From Fibrobacter sp. UBA7003 (GTDB lineage Bacteria > Fibrobacterota > Fibrobacteria > Fibrobacterales > Fibrobacteraceae): DNA of 64,000 bases. The notes under the pieces were generated by a model. That model had not been told where the DNA came from. It ran no database searches and was given only the letters and a program-made list of their open reading frames with translations. Below, piece after piece: positions 33,749 through 43,227 of the stretch. Position 1 is the stretch's first letter. Each line of letters begins with the position of its first letter. The position numbers and the translations under genes are program-made. Location of the stretch: NCBI GenBank assembly GCA_002449765.1, contig DJXN01000007.1, forward strand, positions 33,020 through 97,019, written 5' to 3'.

Positions 33749-34684
33749 TTAGAGCAGGTCGCGCGACTCGAGATCGTCGACCAGCGAGGCGGGCATCCAG
33801 CCGCGCCACTTTGCGAAATCCGGATCCGAAAGTTCCTTGCGCCACGCATCCATCTTCTGCCTGTCGCCCTGGTCGGCATAGATGCGTACGAGGTTCATCA
33901 CGGCGCACCAGTAGCGGATGGACTTGCCTGTCCGCGACCTGTAATCCGCGGCGCTCTTCTCGTAGATGGCGGCGGCTTCCTTGTAGCGGCGGAGCTTGTA
34001 GAGCATGTCGGCCTTGACCTGCAGGAGCACCGGATGGTTCGGCGCCTTGGAAAGCCCGCGTAGCGAAAGCTTGAGCCCCGCGTTGAAATCGCCCTTGTCG
34101 TAATACATCCACACGAGCGAGGTGAGGAACAACGGCCAGAACCGCTTCGAGGATGACGACGCGGAATCGAGAACGGCGAGGTATTCGCCGCGGCGGTCAG
34201 ACTTGAAGGGGACCCAGCTGAAACTCTTGTCCACGTAGTAGGCGTAGATGGCGTAGAACGCGCGAGCTTCGAGCTCCGCGGATTCCTCGAAAAGCTTTGC
34301 GGCCGAACGCGTCGTCATGGCGCCCTTCACGGAATGTCCCGTCTCGTTCTGCACGTAGCCAATCTCGAACTTGCGAAGCGCCTCCCACAGGCCCGACGAC
34401 GAACATTTCTCGAGGTTCGCGCCCGCACGCTGTAGCGAAAGCGTATCGCCCAGGTCGTCGTAGCGGCTCACAAGCACCACGTTCTCGAGAACACAGCCGA
34501 CTCCCGCATCCTTCGCGCGCACCTGTCCCGCAAGCGAGAGGGCGCCATCGTAATCCAGGGCCATGGAACGCTCGGTCGCCTTCTCCGCAAGTTCCATGAG
34601 CGGAGCGGGGAGCGAAAGTGAGAGGCCATCGGCAAAGGCGGATACCGCAAGGAAAGCGGCTACAAGCAACGGACGCAAGGACAT
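33749..34684 (-). CDS. Exported TPR-containing protein
   Basis: A 311-residue protein beginning MSLRPLLVAAFLAVSAFADG, a signal peptide. Helical repeats with TPR-like spacing follow, the clearest being DFNAGLKLSLRGLSKAPNHP and MLYKLRRYKEAAAIYEKSAAD at about 200-265. It is expected to scaffold envelope protein complexes. The chosen ATG lies just 7 bases from TATCTTTG (34692-34699) and there is no Shine-Dalgarno, so it may be translated from a leaderless mRNA. Confidence 0.65.
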   Translation of the reverse strand: MSLRPLLVAAFLAVSAFADGLSLSLPAPLMELAEKATERSMALDYDGALSLAGQVRAKDAGVGCVLENVVLVSRYDDLGDTLSLQRAGANLEKCSSSGLWEALRKFEIGYVQNETGHSVKGAMTTRSAAKLFEESAELEARAFYAIYAYYVDKSFSWVPFKSDRRGEYLAVLDSASSSSKRFWPLFLTSLVWMYYDKGDFNAGLKLSLRGLSKAPNHPVLLQVKADMLYKLRRYKEAAAIYEKSAADYRSRTGKSIRYWCAVMNLVRIYADQGDRQKMDAWRKELSDPDFAKWRGWMPASLVDDLESRDLL

Positions 34685-35032
34685 AACACGCCAAAGATAC
34701 AAAAATCGCATTCCAATGTGGAATATGCGGGAGCCGGAGCCCAATGCGCGCCATGCGCAGATTCCACGGAAAGTGTAATTTATTGACATTCAACAGATTA
34801 CCTCCGGCAGCAGCCCGTTACGCCATGGGGTTTCACAGGCAGTTTCTGCCACGGGGCGAATCTTACGATAATCGTATTAAAACGGCGGGAGTGGTCCGGG
34901 GGCGCTATCAAAATCTATAATAAGAACAGGAATTTCACAAGCTTTCAACATTCGTGCCACCAACTGTCGGACAAGGGGACGAGACCGGTACGAAACGTGA
35001 ATTAATAATTGCGAAATCGAATGGAGGCAATT

Positions 35033-35272
35033 ATGAGACTCATCCATAAAACATCCGCCATCTCCTTCCGCCTCTTCCACACCGGCTTCCAGACCTTCAA
35101 GGACCGCATCAGGGAAGAGCTCAGCACCGTCAGCCGCTTCACCCTCGACTCCGTCATCGACGACGCGAGCCTCTACTCGTATTACCGCAGCGGGGAATCC
35201 GCCGAATTCGTGGCGGCGAGCATCGCAGGAACAAACTTCGATTTCGACGACGAATACGCCGACGCAGGGTAA
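35033..35272 (+). CDS. Small acidic-tailed protein, unknown
   Basis: A 79-residue protein preceded by a good GGAGG (ATGGAGGCAATT then ATG). The sequence runs from a basic N-terminus (MRLIHKTSAISFRLFHTGFQ) through a helical stretch (FKDRIREELSTVSRF) to an acidic end (FDFDDEYADAG). There is no signal peptide or membrane segment. Function unknown. The 240 bases upstream hold no other clear feature. Confidence 0.55.
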   Translation: MRLIHKTSAISFRLFHTGFQTFKDRIREELSTVSRFTLDSVIDDASLYSYYRSGESAEFVAASIAGTNFDFDDEYADAG

Positions 35273-35339
35273 TTAAAAAAAAACTTCGGCAATCGAGTCT
35301 GCCTCGCGCATACGCAAGCGCATGCGGTCAGCAGTTAAT

Positions 35340-37187
35340 TTATTTCTTCTTGTCGTCCTTCTTCTCTTCCTTCTTGTCGGAAGGGAGCGCCTCTGCGGGA
35401 AGGTTGCAGCCGTTCATCACGTAGAACTTGCTCTTGCGGACCGTCACCACCTTGGTGTTGGTGTTCATGCCGCGCACGAACTTGATATCGCCATAGACGC
35501 TTTCGAAGGATCCTGCATTATTGATATACTTGGTGAGGCTCTCGACGTTATTCAAAATGCCGGAGAACACGATCTTCGCGGCATCGTAGCTGAGTCCGCT
35601 CACCTTGTCCTCGGCAGGGGCGGTGCCCCACTTTTCCTCGAACGCCTTGGCAAACTTGTCGTAGGCTTCCTTGTTGCTCGAAAGGTCAAGCCCCGGCACG
35701 CTGAAGTAGGTGCTGTCCACGAGATGCTTGCCCTGGATCAGGAGCTCCCGGCCATACCAGCCGGACGTCCCGAGCATGGTCCCCTTGATCTTGTTGTAGG
35801 CCACCTGGCCCACCATGAGGCCCGCATCGCCAGGGTTTGTCGACGGGATGAACACGCCGGGAATACTCATCGTCGAATCGGCCAGGTACCTGCGACGCTC
35901 GTTCGCATTCACGGCATCGAGGTCGGAGGCGCCTCTCGCGATATTCCTGCGGCGGTTTTCCTGCTTGTAGCGGACATCGCGCAGAAGCTTGAACTCGGTC
36001 GCGTAATCAGGGCGCCCTTCCTCGTAGCTGCCGAAGGCGACGACGCTTCCGCCACGGCGTTCGACCGCGCGGGTAAAGCTCTGGGACATGGCCGACCCGT
36101 AATCGCCCAGCGGGCTCAGGACGGCAAACTCGCGGATGTCGAGGCACTTGGTCGCGAAGTCGGCAATCTTCTGGGCGAGGTTGTCCATGGTGACGTTCAC
36201 CTGGAAGATGTTCGGACCCATCTTCGCGATGCCGTCGTCGGTAGCCGTCGGGGTAAGCATCGGGATATTCTGGAAGTTGCTGCCGAGCCATGCGGCGACA
36301 GTCGCCGCCGGGGCGCTCATGATGGGGCCGATGACGGCGACAATGCTGTCCTGGTTCACGGCCTGCTGCGTGCGCATGAGCGCGATGCCCGCATCGGCAT
36401 GGGTATCGGCGATCCGGATGCGGACCTTCCCCTGGAGGCCGGCCTGCTCGTGGGCAAGGTAGACGCCCTGCACGGCGGCGGCACCGAATTCCGCAAAGTC
36501 ACCCGAAAGCGGGGCGAGCACGAGCACCGTGGGCTGGCCGGCACCGAGACCGTCCAGCGACTCGAGACCCTGCTGAGCCGTAGAGCTGAGGTTCTCGGCA
36601 ACACCGCCGTTCACGACCTTCTTGTACCAGTAGCGGGCGGCACGGTAGCGCTTCGCGTTCTGGCACTCGCGGCCAATCTGGAGCTGCATCCAGCCCACCA
36701 CGTCCTTGTCCACCGGATACTTTTCGAGGAGCGCCTGCAGCTGGTCGGCGTTCAGGAGGCTTGCCGCAAGCGTCTGGATAGCGACATCCTTGGTGTGGCT
36801 ACGGGCGGCCGGATTCTTGGAATAGGCGAGGATACGGAGCATGGCCTCGACACCGTCGTAGACGGAGCCCTGCTCGATAAGCACGATAGCACGGGCGAGT
36901 TCCATGCGCTCGCGGTATTCCGAGGACACGTGGTATTCGAGGAACCTCGACGCGAGATTGAGGGCTTCGGGGCGCTTGTGTTCGCGCAGGTAGCATTCCG
37001 TGAGGATGACGGACGCCTGGGCGCCCTCGTGCTTGCGGAAGCTGGACTTCGAAACTTTCTGGAGGAGAGGAACGGCTTCGGCGCACTTGCCCTCGCCGAC
37101 AAGCGCCTTGGCCTTCGCGACTTCGCCCTGCGCGAAAGCCGACGCACAGAGGGATGCCACCAGGAAAAATGGAATTAGACGATTCAT
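35340..37187 (-). CDS. TPR plus periplasmic binding-fold protein (LpoA/LivJ-like)
   Basis: A 615-residue exported protein: signal peptide (1-19, ASAFA-Q), a TPR-like region (~20-210), then a type-I periplasmic binding fold (~220-590: VLVLAPLSGDFAEFGAAAVQGV, VAVIGPIMSAPAATVAAWL, NIPMLTPTATDDGI). This is the arrangement of LpoA, the outer-membrane activator of penicillin-binding protein 1A, and of related lipoprotein-less proteins in other phyla. The C-terminus is a charged Lys/Asp/Glu tail. Possible role: peptidoglycan synthesis regulation; amino-acid binding is the alternative. The nucleotidyltransferase-like gene ends 15 bases upstream, so the two are probably co-transcribed. Confidence 0.72.
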   Translation of the reverse strand: MNRLIPFFLVASLCASAFAQGEVAKAKALVGEGKCAEAVPLLQKVSKSSFRKHEGAQASVILTECYLREHKRPEALNLASRFLEYHVSSEYRERMELARAIVLIEQGSVYDGVEAMLRILAYSKNPAARSHTKDVAIQTLAASLLNADQLQALLEKYPVDKDVVGWMQLQIGRECQNAKRYRAARYWYKKVVNGGVAENLSSTAQQGLESLDGLGAGQPTVLVLAPLSGDFAEFGAAAVQGVYLAHEQAGLQGKVRIRIADTHADAGIALMRTQQAVNQDSIVAVIGPIMSAPAATVAAWLGSNFQNIPMLTPTATDDGIAKMGPNIFQVNVTMDNLAQKIADFATKCLDIREFAVLSPLGDYGSAMSQSFTRAVERRGGSVVAFGSYEEGRPDYATEFKLLRDVRYKQENRRRNIARGASDLDAVNANERRRYLADSTMSIPGVFIPSTNPGDAGLMVGQVAYNKIKGTMLGTSGWYGRELLIQGKHLVDSTYFSVPGLDLSSNKEAYDKFAKAFEEKWGTAPAEDKVSGLSYDAAKIVFSGILNNVESLTKYINNAGSFESVYGDIKFVRGMNTNTKVVTVRKSKFYVMNGCNLPAEALPSDKKEEKKDDKKK

Positions 37188-37202
37188 CGTAACCTTACCG
37201 CG

Positions 37203-37517
37203 CTAGTCCTCGGCGGCAGCCTGAACCACGTCGTGCTCTTTCTTGATCTGTTTCTGCATGGATTCCGGAAGCTTGACCCAGTCGATGACATCGACCCGGA
37301 AGGGGAGCCCGCTTTCGGCGAACGCCTTCTCCACGGCAGTCATGGCCTCGAAGGAAAGGGGCCTCTCGGCGATAACCGCGAGGTCGAGTTCCGTTTCGGG
37401 AGTCAAGTCAACCCCCGTGAGGCGGGGGCCGTATGCCCAGACTTCCAGCCCCTCGAAGTGGAGGGAGAGGATGCGCTGGACGGTTTCCAGTTGTTCTGTT
37501 TCTAAGCAAAGTGCCAT
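37203..37517 (-). CDS. Minimal nucleotidyltransferase-like protein (MNT/MntA-type), degenerate
   Basis: A 104-residue protein with the pol-beta nucleotidyltransferase pattern: VWAYGPRLTG, then ELDLAVIA and RVDVIDW. The usual GSxxxG...DLDL reads GP...ELDL, so the loop Ser is Pro and the first Asp is Glu. Such small proteins are often antitoxins paired with HEPN toxins, but no HEPN gene is adjacent. It lies before the LpoA-like gene. TATATTTG at 37525-37532 is directly upstream, with only 7 bases to the ATG. Confidence 0.6.
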   Translation of the reverse strand: MALCLETEQLETVQRILSLHFEGLEVWAYGPRLTGVDLTPETELDLAVIAERPLSFEAMTAVEKAFAESGLPFRVDVIDWVKLPESMQKQIKKEHDVVQAAAED

Positions 37518-37736
37518 AGTGCGCCAAATATAGTTAAATGGGGGCGGTCCAAGCCGGCACGGAAGTTGGCATGCGTGCCAAAAACGGCGAAGATTAAGAC
37601 GTGATGAAAATCACATATTTTTGCAGAAAACATTGCGAAATTCGTCCAAAAACGGCAATCGTGCCCTTCCGGGCCCCTGTTTTTGTCAATTTTTACGGAC
37701 TTATTATAAAAAGTCTATTAAATAGCCCGAAAGCTT

Positions 37737-37991
37737 TTAAAACCAGCTCTTTATCGTTTCGCACAGTTTCTCGTTCAGACAAAAAAACTCCTCCTTCGTA
37801 TAGACCGAAGAAAAGAATTTCTCGTACATCAACTCCACATTGCAGATTTCGGGACGATGGTCATATATGGCGCAGAGATTGTCATCCTGCAGATGCACGC
37901 AGACGCCATCGCCCCTGTCAAAGTCCGCCAAGGCGGGGACTTTTTTCAGGGAGCGGCAGCAGCAACCGCAACAGTCACATTTGAACGGCAT
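37737..37991 (-). CDS. YkgJ-family Cys-cluster protein
   Basis: An 84-residue protein opening MPFKCDCCGCCCR, with further Cys at CVHLQ, LCAIYDHRPEIC and FFCLNEKLC. The pattern matches the zinc/iron-chelating YkgJ family (PF03692), normally with CxxCCxxC and CxxYxxRPxxC. It starts 6 bases after the stop of the upstream membrane gene and is probably the last gene of the operon starting at 43227. It might supply or sense metal for that system; its own activity is not established. Confidence 0.8.
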   Translation of the reverse strand: MPFKCDCCGCCCRSLKKVPALADFDRGDGVCVHLQDDNLCAIYDHRPEICNVELMYEKFFSSVYTKEEFFCLNEKLCETIKSWF

Positions 37992-37997
37992 TATATC

Positions 37998-39023
37998 TTA
38001 ATTGAGCGTGCTTAGGAATTCATTAGCCTTTTTTCTCTTCTCCCATATTTCTGAATTATTGACCGTCCCTACTTCTTCCTCGGAATCAGCCTGATTCACC
38101 AACTTGACCTTGCACATCTCGTACAAGAGCCCAACCAGCAGAACCGTATTTTTCAGCAGCAATTTTTCCGCAGCCGAGAATTGCATATAATCATCTTTCC
38201 CGTTATCAATAACGACAGTCCTCAGGCGTGTCAGATGATCCTTGTAGCGGGAATCCACCTGGAGCAATATTGCATCATACTCCAGTGCGGCCTTCTTTAA
38301 ATCTTCCAGGAAATAGATGATTTTATTTATCTGCTCTTCGGCCTTATCCACCTGCCTTCTGATATTTGCAGCCTTGTCCTCAAGCTTGGAACCAGTCACA
38401 TTGAATATGATTCCTGCAGCCAGGAGGCCCACTCCCGCCGTTGCACCCGTCAGGAGTGCAGAACCTAGGGCCATTCCTCCACCACCCGCAGCCAAGCTGC
38501 CGCCACCAATCCATGCCAATGTAGCATTTGTCGCAGCAGCTCCAGAAAGTCCGGCAATAGCAGTGCCACCTGTCGTTGTCCCTGCAGCGGCAACAAGAGC
38601 GAATAAACCGGAAGAAGCAGCCGCACCACCCGCGACACCGGCCCCAACACTTCCGGCACTTCCTATAAAAGCCTCTGCAGCAACGGATGTGTCCTTCAGC
38701 TTGGCTAGATCGCATTCAGGGCACTTGAAATTTTCATTTTCTATTTCACTAAACTTGGGCCTATTTTTAATCTTTTCAAAGACATTCGCAAATTCACCAA
38801 AACTTTTTTCAATCTCCTTCTCGGAACGTCCCAAGGATTCCAGCGCCTGCTGCGCCGGTCCCTGACGTTTTTCCATTTGTTCAATATTTTGTTTGTTTCT
38901 TGCCTCGGACGCCTTTATGGAGTCATTGGCTTCCTTCATTTTCATTCCGCCCTTGACACCAGCCCCGACGCCGAGCGCAGCTGCGGCAGCAGCACCTATT
39001 CCAAAAATCAGTGGTATTGGCAT
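37998..39023 (-). CDS. Glycine-zipper membrane protein with CxxC, unknown
   Basis: A 341-residue protein with no cleavable signal peptide. An N-terminal Ala/Gly segment (IFGIGAAAAAALGVGAGVKGG), a charged helical stretch (~28-90), a CPEC motif at 101-104, a long Gly/Ala-rich hydrophobic region (113-207) with small-residue zippers, then a coiled coil (~212-270) and a helical end. The zippers and hairpin-like layout resemble membrane-active or pore-forming proteins, but nothing proves this. It lies between the HNH-like protein (27 bases upstream) and the YkgJ protein. Confidence 0.6.
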   Translation of the reverse strand: MPIPLIFGIGAAAAAALGVGAGVKGGMKMKEANDSIKASEARNKQNIEQMEKRQGPAQQALESLGRSEKEIEKSFGEFANVFEKIKNRPKFSEIENENFKCPECDLAKLKDTSVAAEAFIGSAGSVGAGVAGGAAASSGLFALVAAAGTTTGGTAIAGLSGAAATNATLAWIGGGSLAAGGGGMALGSALLTGATAGVGLLAAGIIFNVTGSKLEDKAANIRRQVDKAEEQINKIIYFLEDLKKAALEYDAILLQVDSRYKDHLTRLRTVVIDNGKDDYMQFSAAEKLLLKNTVLLVGLLYEMCKVKLVNQADSEEEVGTVNNSEIWEKRKKANEFLSTLN

Positions 39024-39050
39024 AATAGCCTCCTTTTTATATTGATGTAT

Positions 39051-40622
39051 TTAACAAAAGACTAATTCGGCATTCTCATCAGCCATAAAGTCATCCAGTG
39101 AATCAAATCCCGCCTTTTCCCAAGGCTTCTGGAAACCCATTTTTTCGTATGCCCTCTCCAAGATTGCATTCAGGGAAAATTCATCCGTTGCAGAGCCAAT
39201 TTCTTCACAAACAGAGGAAAACGCCTTGACTTCCTTTTTGAAGGACTCGATATCTATCTGCATCAACTCGGCAGCATACTGTTCCAGACATGCGACCTCT
39301 TCTTTTAATTTTTCCATATAAATGTCATATGAAGATTTAAAAGAATTCAGCATGGCAACAAGCTTTTTCACCAGCGGATTCGTATCCAGAATATAGAGCA
39401 GGGTACAGCTCATGATGCCGGTTACAAAAGCTCCGCAAAAAACGGAAACGACCTCGCCAACAACAGGTACCTGGCCCAACGCCGTCGAAGAAACCACCTC
39501 GTTGACCAACACGCCAATGACAACGCTCGCACCTGTCGCAATAACCTTGGTAAAGGCCAGCATGCGGTCCCCGAATGGCAACTGGTCCGGATTGATAAAC
39601 AATATCTTCAACGCTTCGACTATCGACGTCCATGCCTGTCGAATAATGCAGACTATATTTTTCCCCGTAGTGAAGAATATGTTGCACAAGGTCGTTGTCA
39701 GACTAGACAAAATACCGGCCAAGGCTCCTTCCTTAAAAGATTCCAACAGTTGCCTGTATTTTTTCTTGCAGTTTTCAATACCCCTTTTTACGGCGGTGCC
39801 CAATGCATTGAAAAATTCCCCGGCATCCATATTCAGGACAGAATCAACTTTTTCGAACTCTTCCTTTATAGCAAACCATATTTCTACAAAAACAAAGCCT
39901 AGCGCTTGCCTTAATCCCATCTTGACGCCTACTTTTCCGGCAGCAATCGCAGAATCCTGCCAAAATGCGGGACTGGTATAGTACGTCATGTTAATCCTGG
40001 CTTCTTGAGACGCCCTCGCCTTTTTATCGGCCTCCCGCATTCTCGACTTTTCACTTTCAGAATATTCATCTCCATGCTTCTCAAGGTAGCTATCCATTGA
40101 TTCGGCTTTCTTCTGCCGGTTGGTATGCGGATTAGTGGGCTTCAGGTTTTCTGGACTATTCGCCAACTCCACCCCAGACAGCCCCGACAATACTCGACCA
40201 GGATCATCATGAATTTCTTTTGCAGAAACGACATGGTCCAAATCCATTTTTTCATTGGGAGTAATCTTCTTCCCAGTATAGGAATCATTGAGCGTTCCGG
40301 CTTTCTTCTGCCTGCTGTAAAACCTGTTCGTCTCTATGTACTGGGAATCCCCATGATATTCATAGGAGTTGTATTCGCCTCGATTCTGGTAGTTCTGTCG
40401 ATTTCTTTCGCTCTTGTAATCATTAGGGTTGCTGCGGATATTGTGTACGGTATCGACATCTCCTCCATTTCTATCGGAAACCAGAAAATCCAGGCCGAAA
40501 GACGTAATGATGCTTCTTACAATGACTCGTTCATATTGCTTGAATAATCCCTCTTTCATGTTCTCGTTCTTAGAAAACATGAAATCCGCGCCATCTAACT
40601 GTGCTACAAAAGTATTCGACAT
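39051..40622 (-). CDS. Membrane protein with HNH-like nuclease motif
   Basis: A 523-residue protein. An N-terminal domain leads to an HNH-like core at ~125-175: LDHVVSAKEI, then LANSPENLKPTNPHTNRQKK, with the His-Asn-Asn/Lys order of HNH nucleases but no zinc cysteines. A conserved-looking charged stretch follows (READKKARASQEARI), then helical segments including several hydrophobic ones (~340-420: VIATGASVVIGVLVNEVV, VVSVFCGAFVTGIMSCTLL). I recognise the motif block as one of a recurrent hypothetical family but cannot name it. The ATG at 40622 was chosen over a TTG 12 bases upstream. Upstream gene stop is 23 bases away. Confidence 0.6.
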   Translation of the reverse strand: MSNTFVAQLDGADFMFSKNENMKEGLFKQYERVIVRSIITSFGLDFLVSDRNGGDVDTVHNIRSNPNDYKSERNRQNYQNRGEYNSYEYHGDSQYIETNRFYSRQKKAGTLNDSYTGKKITPNEKMDLDHVVSAKEIHDDPGRVLSGLSGVELANSPENLKPTNPHTNRQKKAESMDSYLEKHGDEYSESEKSRMREADKKARASQEARINMTYYTSPAFWQDSAIAAGKVGVKMGLRQALGFVFVEIWFAIKEEFEKVDSVLNMDAGEFFNALGTAVKRGIENCKKKYRQLLESFKEGALAGILSSLTTTLCNIFFTTGKNIVCIIRQAWTSIVEALKILFINPDQLPFGDRMLAFTKVIATGASVVIGVLVNEVVSSTALGQVPVVGEVVSVFCGAFVTGIMSCTLLYILDTNPLVKKLVAMLNSFKSSYDIYMEKLKEEVACLEQYAAELMQIDIESFKKEVKAFSSVCEEIGSATDEFSLNAILERAYEKMGFQKPWEKAGFDSLDDFMADENAELVFC

Positions 40623-40645
40623 GATTACACCCAATCTTTACCTGA

Positions 40646-42388
40646 TTATTTTTCCGGGCAGATAAAGCCCTTTTCATCTTCTGCAAGGGTCGCGTTGGTC
40701 CATTTGCCTTCAGTGCAGCAATAACCCGCAGGCAGGTCTCCAGCACTTTCCAAATACTTGTCGCAGTCCTTCTCGTACCAACTGGAACCAAGGCATATCT
40801 GATTTCCCAGAATCTTGCCTTCTGTCCCTTCATCGCCACACCTGGCCGGTTTCCACACCTTATCCGTGCAAAGAACCATCCTCTCGCTAGCGGCAGCTAT
40901 TTTCATCTCGCCTGATTCACAAGGCTCCTCGAGCTTTTCAGCTTCAAGGTATCCCTTTCTATCTATGCAGCCGATACCCGTAATCTCAATCGAACCCGTT
41001 TTCTCGAAATGCCAGGTAAAGTTCGTCACCTGCCCGTTGACCCCTTCGATAGTTTCTTCGCCGCAAACACGGCCCCAACATTCATATTGCAAGTAATCCC
41101 AGGGAATATAGACAGTTTTCCACTCATCACTGTCCGTAATATATATGTAGTAGTCGCCATCTTCGCCACCCAAGGGCGATCCCGCAACAAACTTGTGACC
41201 GTTCCCCTTGTAGGAGTATTTTATGACTTCGCAATCAGAATAGTCCTCCGGTTCGCCGCGCTCGTTCAGCCAATAGCCCAAACCCGCATAGTCGTAACCT
41301 ATCTTTTTCCCGATATCAAACGACGCCTTGATGGTATCGCCAGCGTTCCTATACGAAATAGTGGAGACACCTCTGTCCACCGAGTCCGTATAGGCTTTCC
41401 AGTCATCATAGATTTTCTTGAGCCAGCGGCCATCCTTGCACCTGAATGTCGCATGCGCAAGTTCGCTCAGGCTGTTCTTGTTATCCCTCAATTCGCCTTC
41501 CGTCTTCTTGTCGCAGTCGCCGAGTCCGTAGTTTTCCCACCAGAACTTGTCAACCGACTTCTCGAATTCCGGAATCGTATCGGAGAGTTCCCAGTCCTCC
41601 ATGTTCTTGCGGATAGAGGCATAGTAATCCCCTTCGCTTCGTGCGCTTGCCCAGTCCGCAACCTTCGTCGCAGTCACGCTATCGTCCCACACGCCGTCAT
41701 CCTCGATGTCGTATGCGAAATCCGCAAGTCTCTCCGAGAACCCGGCCTCGGAGAGGTCTCCCTGCATGAGGATGCTGATGGCGAGCAAGGCCGCGTTTCC
41801 CTTGCCGGACTCGAATATGGACAGGCCCTCGAACCCCTCGATGGATTCATCCGCGACACGGAACGCCTTGAGGATTTCCTGTTCCGCCTGCTTTTTCGCC
41901 TCGGCCACGGAGGAACCGTCATCTACCAAGTGCTGCATGCGTTCGTAAGCAAGGTGCGTGAGCAGGTTGATGTTCGCCGTCTCCCTGTCGGATACGTCCA
42001 CCAGCGCATTGAGCGAGATGGATGCCACTGAATTCTTGCCGCTCACCTCGTTGCGGTAGAAACCGTTTGCCTCCAGCAACACATACTGCGATTCCAGATT
42101 GAGATGCGTGAAGCGGAAGTCACCGCGATCGCTCGCAATCTTTCCCGTAAAGGCACGACCGGTCTGCCCCAAGTTATCCACGTTCAGTTCGTAGAGCCTT
42201 ACCGCAGAACCCTTCACGAAAGGCCCCTTCTCGGACACGCCCGCAATGGTCTTGTCCTCGATGGCAATCTGCGTCTCTTCGGTAGCACCGCCCGTATGCT
42301 TGTCTTTATCGTCGGAGGAGCATGCGCACAATCCGAACGCGGTAAACGCAAGGGCAGTGTAACTGGCTATTTCCAAAAACTTCTTCAT
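40646..42388 (-). CDS. Lipoprotein with Cys modules, unknown
   Basis: A 580-residue lipoprotein; signal MKKFLEIASYTALAFTAFGL with lipobox LCAC. The N-terminal half begins with a beta-sandwich-like segment (AGVSEKGPFVKGSAVRLYEL, then NLGQTGRAFTGKI), followed by a helical domain (ETANINLLTHLAYERMQHLV). The C-terminal half carries Cys/Trp modules (TFRCKDGRWLKK, MVLCTDKVWKPA, ICLGSSWYEKDC) like those in the lipoprotein operon at 14903-22218. The start lies 5 bases after the TIGR02147 gene stop and follows AAGGA. Confidence 0.75.
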   Translation of the reverse strand: MKKFLEIASYTALAFTAFGLCACSSDDKDKHTGGATEETQIAIEDKTIAGVSEKGPFVKGSAVRLYELNVDNLGQTGRAFTGKIASDRGDFRFTHLNLESQYVLLEANGFYRNEVSGKNSVASISLNALVDVSDRETANINLLTHLAYERMQHLVDDGSSVAEAKKQAEQEILKAFRVADESIEGFEGLSIFESGKGNAALLAISILMQGDLSEAGFSERLADFAYDIEDDGVWDDSVTATKVADWASARSEGDYYASIRKNMEDWELSDTIPEFEKSVDKFWWENYGLGDCDKKTEGELRDNKNSLSELAHATFRCKDGRWLKKIYDDWKAYTDSVDRGVSTISYRNAGDTIKASFDIGKKIGYDYAGLGYWLNERGEPEDYSDCEVIKYSYKGNGHKFVAGSPLGGEDGDYYIYITDSDEWKTVYIPWDYLQYECWGRVCGEETIEGVNGQVTNFTWHFEKTGSIEITGIGCIDRKGYLEAEKLEEPCESGEMKIAAASERMVLCTDKVWKPARCGDEGTEGKILGNQICLGSSWYEKDCDKYLESAGDLPAGYCCTEGKWTNATLAEDEKGFICPEK

Positions 42389-42393
42389 AAAGT

Positions 42394-43227
42394 TTAATCC
42401 TTCTTCGGCTTCACGCTCCATGTGAGCGGGAAAAGTTGCAAGTTCAGTCGATAGACGCGTTCCATGTCGTCGTCTTCGGTAGCGATGGCGATAATACGCC
42501 TTCTAAAATCCGCAAGTTCTTTCACTATCTTCTGGAACGACTTCTGCGTGAGCCCTAGCGTAAGGCCCGAAACGGAGCGCTCGGAAAGCGGCACGTTCTT
42601 GATGGCGTCAAGCGCGAAGGCACCCATCTGCAGGTGCATCTGCTGTACCGCGAGGGGCACAAAATCCATCTTGCCCGTAGAAATCGTCTTGTTAGTTTGT
42701 TTAAACTTATTCTTGCCGGCCTTTTTCAGGAGCCCCATAGCCGTCAGGTACTCTATAGTCGCAGACACCTGCTTCGCGGTGATTTTCGGCATGCACTGTA
42801 CCGCCACCTGCTTCGGTTTTTTGCCGGGCATGTGGGGCACCAGCTCCCTGAGCACGGGGTTCAGCCACGACTCGAAATAACCCATGGATTTCTGACCGAG
42901 CACGTTGACGCGATGCGCCTTCGAAAGCGCTTGCATCTCGTCGAAATGCTTCTGCCTTATAGTTTCTCGCCTCGCCTGGTTGAACGCCACAAGCGACCTG
43001 AAATACGCAAGTTCGAAACCGTCCAGCCCCATGGCGTGCGCAACACGCAAGATTCCGGGTCCGCGGAGTCCCGACTTCCCTTCACATACCAGCTTCAGGT
43101 AAACCGGCGAGCGGAAACCCGCAAGTTTCGAGAACTCGCGCCACGTCATCGCGGTGTGCGTTTTTTTGTCGCTGAACCAGTCACGCATGAAGGCATGATA
43201 GTCCTGGTATGTGATTACGGAATCCAT
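42394..43227 (-). CDS. TIGR02147-family protein (Fibrobacter marker)
   Basis: A 277-residue protein that opens with TYQDYHAFMRDWFSDKK and runs through REFSKLAGFRSPVYLKLV (an HTH-like helix pair) to a long C-terminal domain. This is the TIGR02147 pattern, a family known mainly from Fibrobacter succinogenes and often found next to lipoprotein genes. Its role is unknown; a transcriptional regulator or adaptor of the adjacent lipoprotein is the usual guess. It heads the run of five genes down to 37737. The ATG follows TATATATTCCTAGT. Confidence 0.85.
   Translation of the reverse strand: MDSVITYQDYHAFMRDWFSDKKTHTAMTWREFSKLAGFRSPVYLKLVCEGKSGLRGPGILRVAHAMGLDGFELAYFRSLVAFNQARRETIRQKHFDEMQALSKAHRVNVLGQKSMGYFESWLNPVLRELVPHMPGKKPKQVAVQCMPKITAKQVSATIEYLTAMGLLKKAGKNKFKQTNKTISTGKMDFVPLAVQQMHLQMGAFALDAIKNVPLSERSVSGLTLGLTQKSFQKIVKELADFRRRIIAIATEDDDMERVYRLNLQLFPLTWSVKPKKD

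Noticed and set aside
34790..35032. 243-base gap with GC-rich stretch (gccatggggtttcacagg)
   Set aside because: Some pairing potential, but no recognisable RNA family or terminator; nothing is called.
35322..37178. Long open frame of 618 codons opposite the LpoA-like gene
   Set aside because: Antisense shadow; no start signal and no family pattern.
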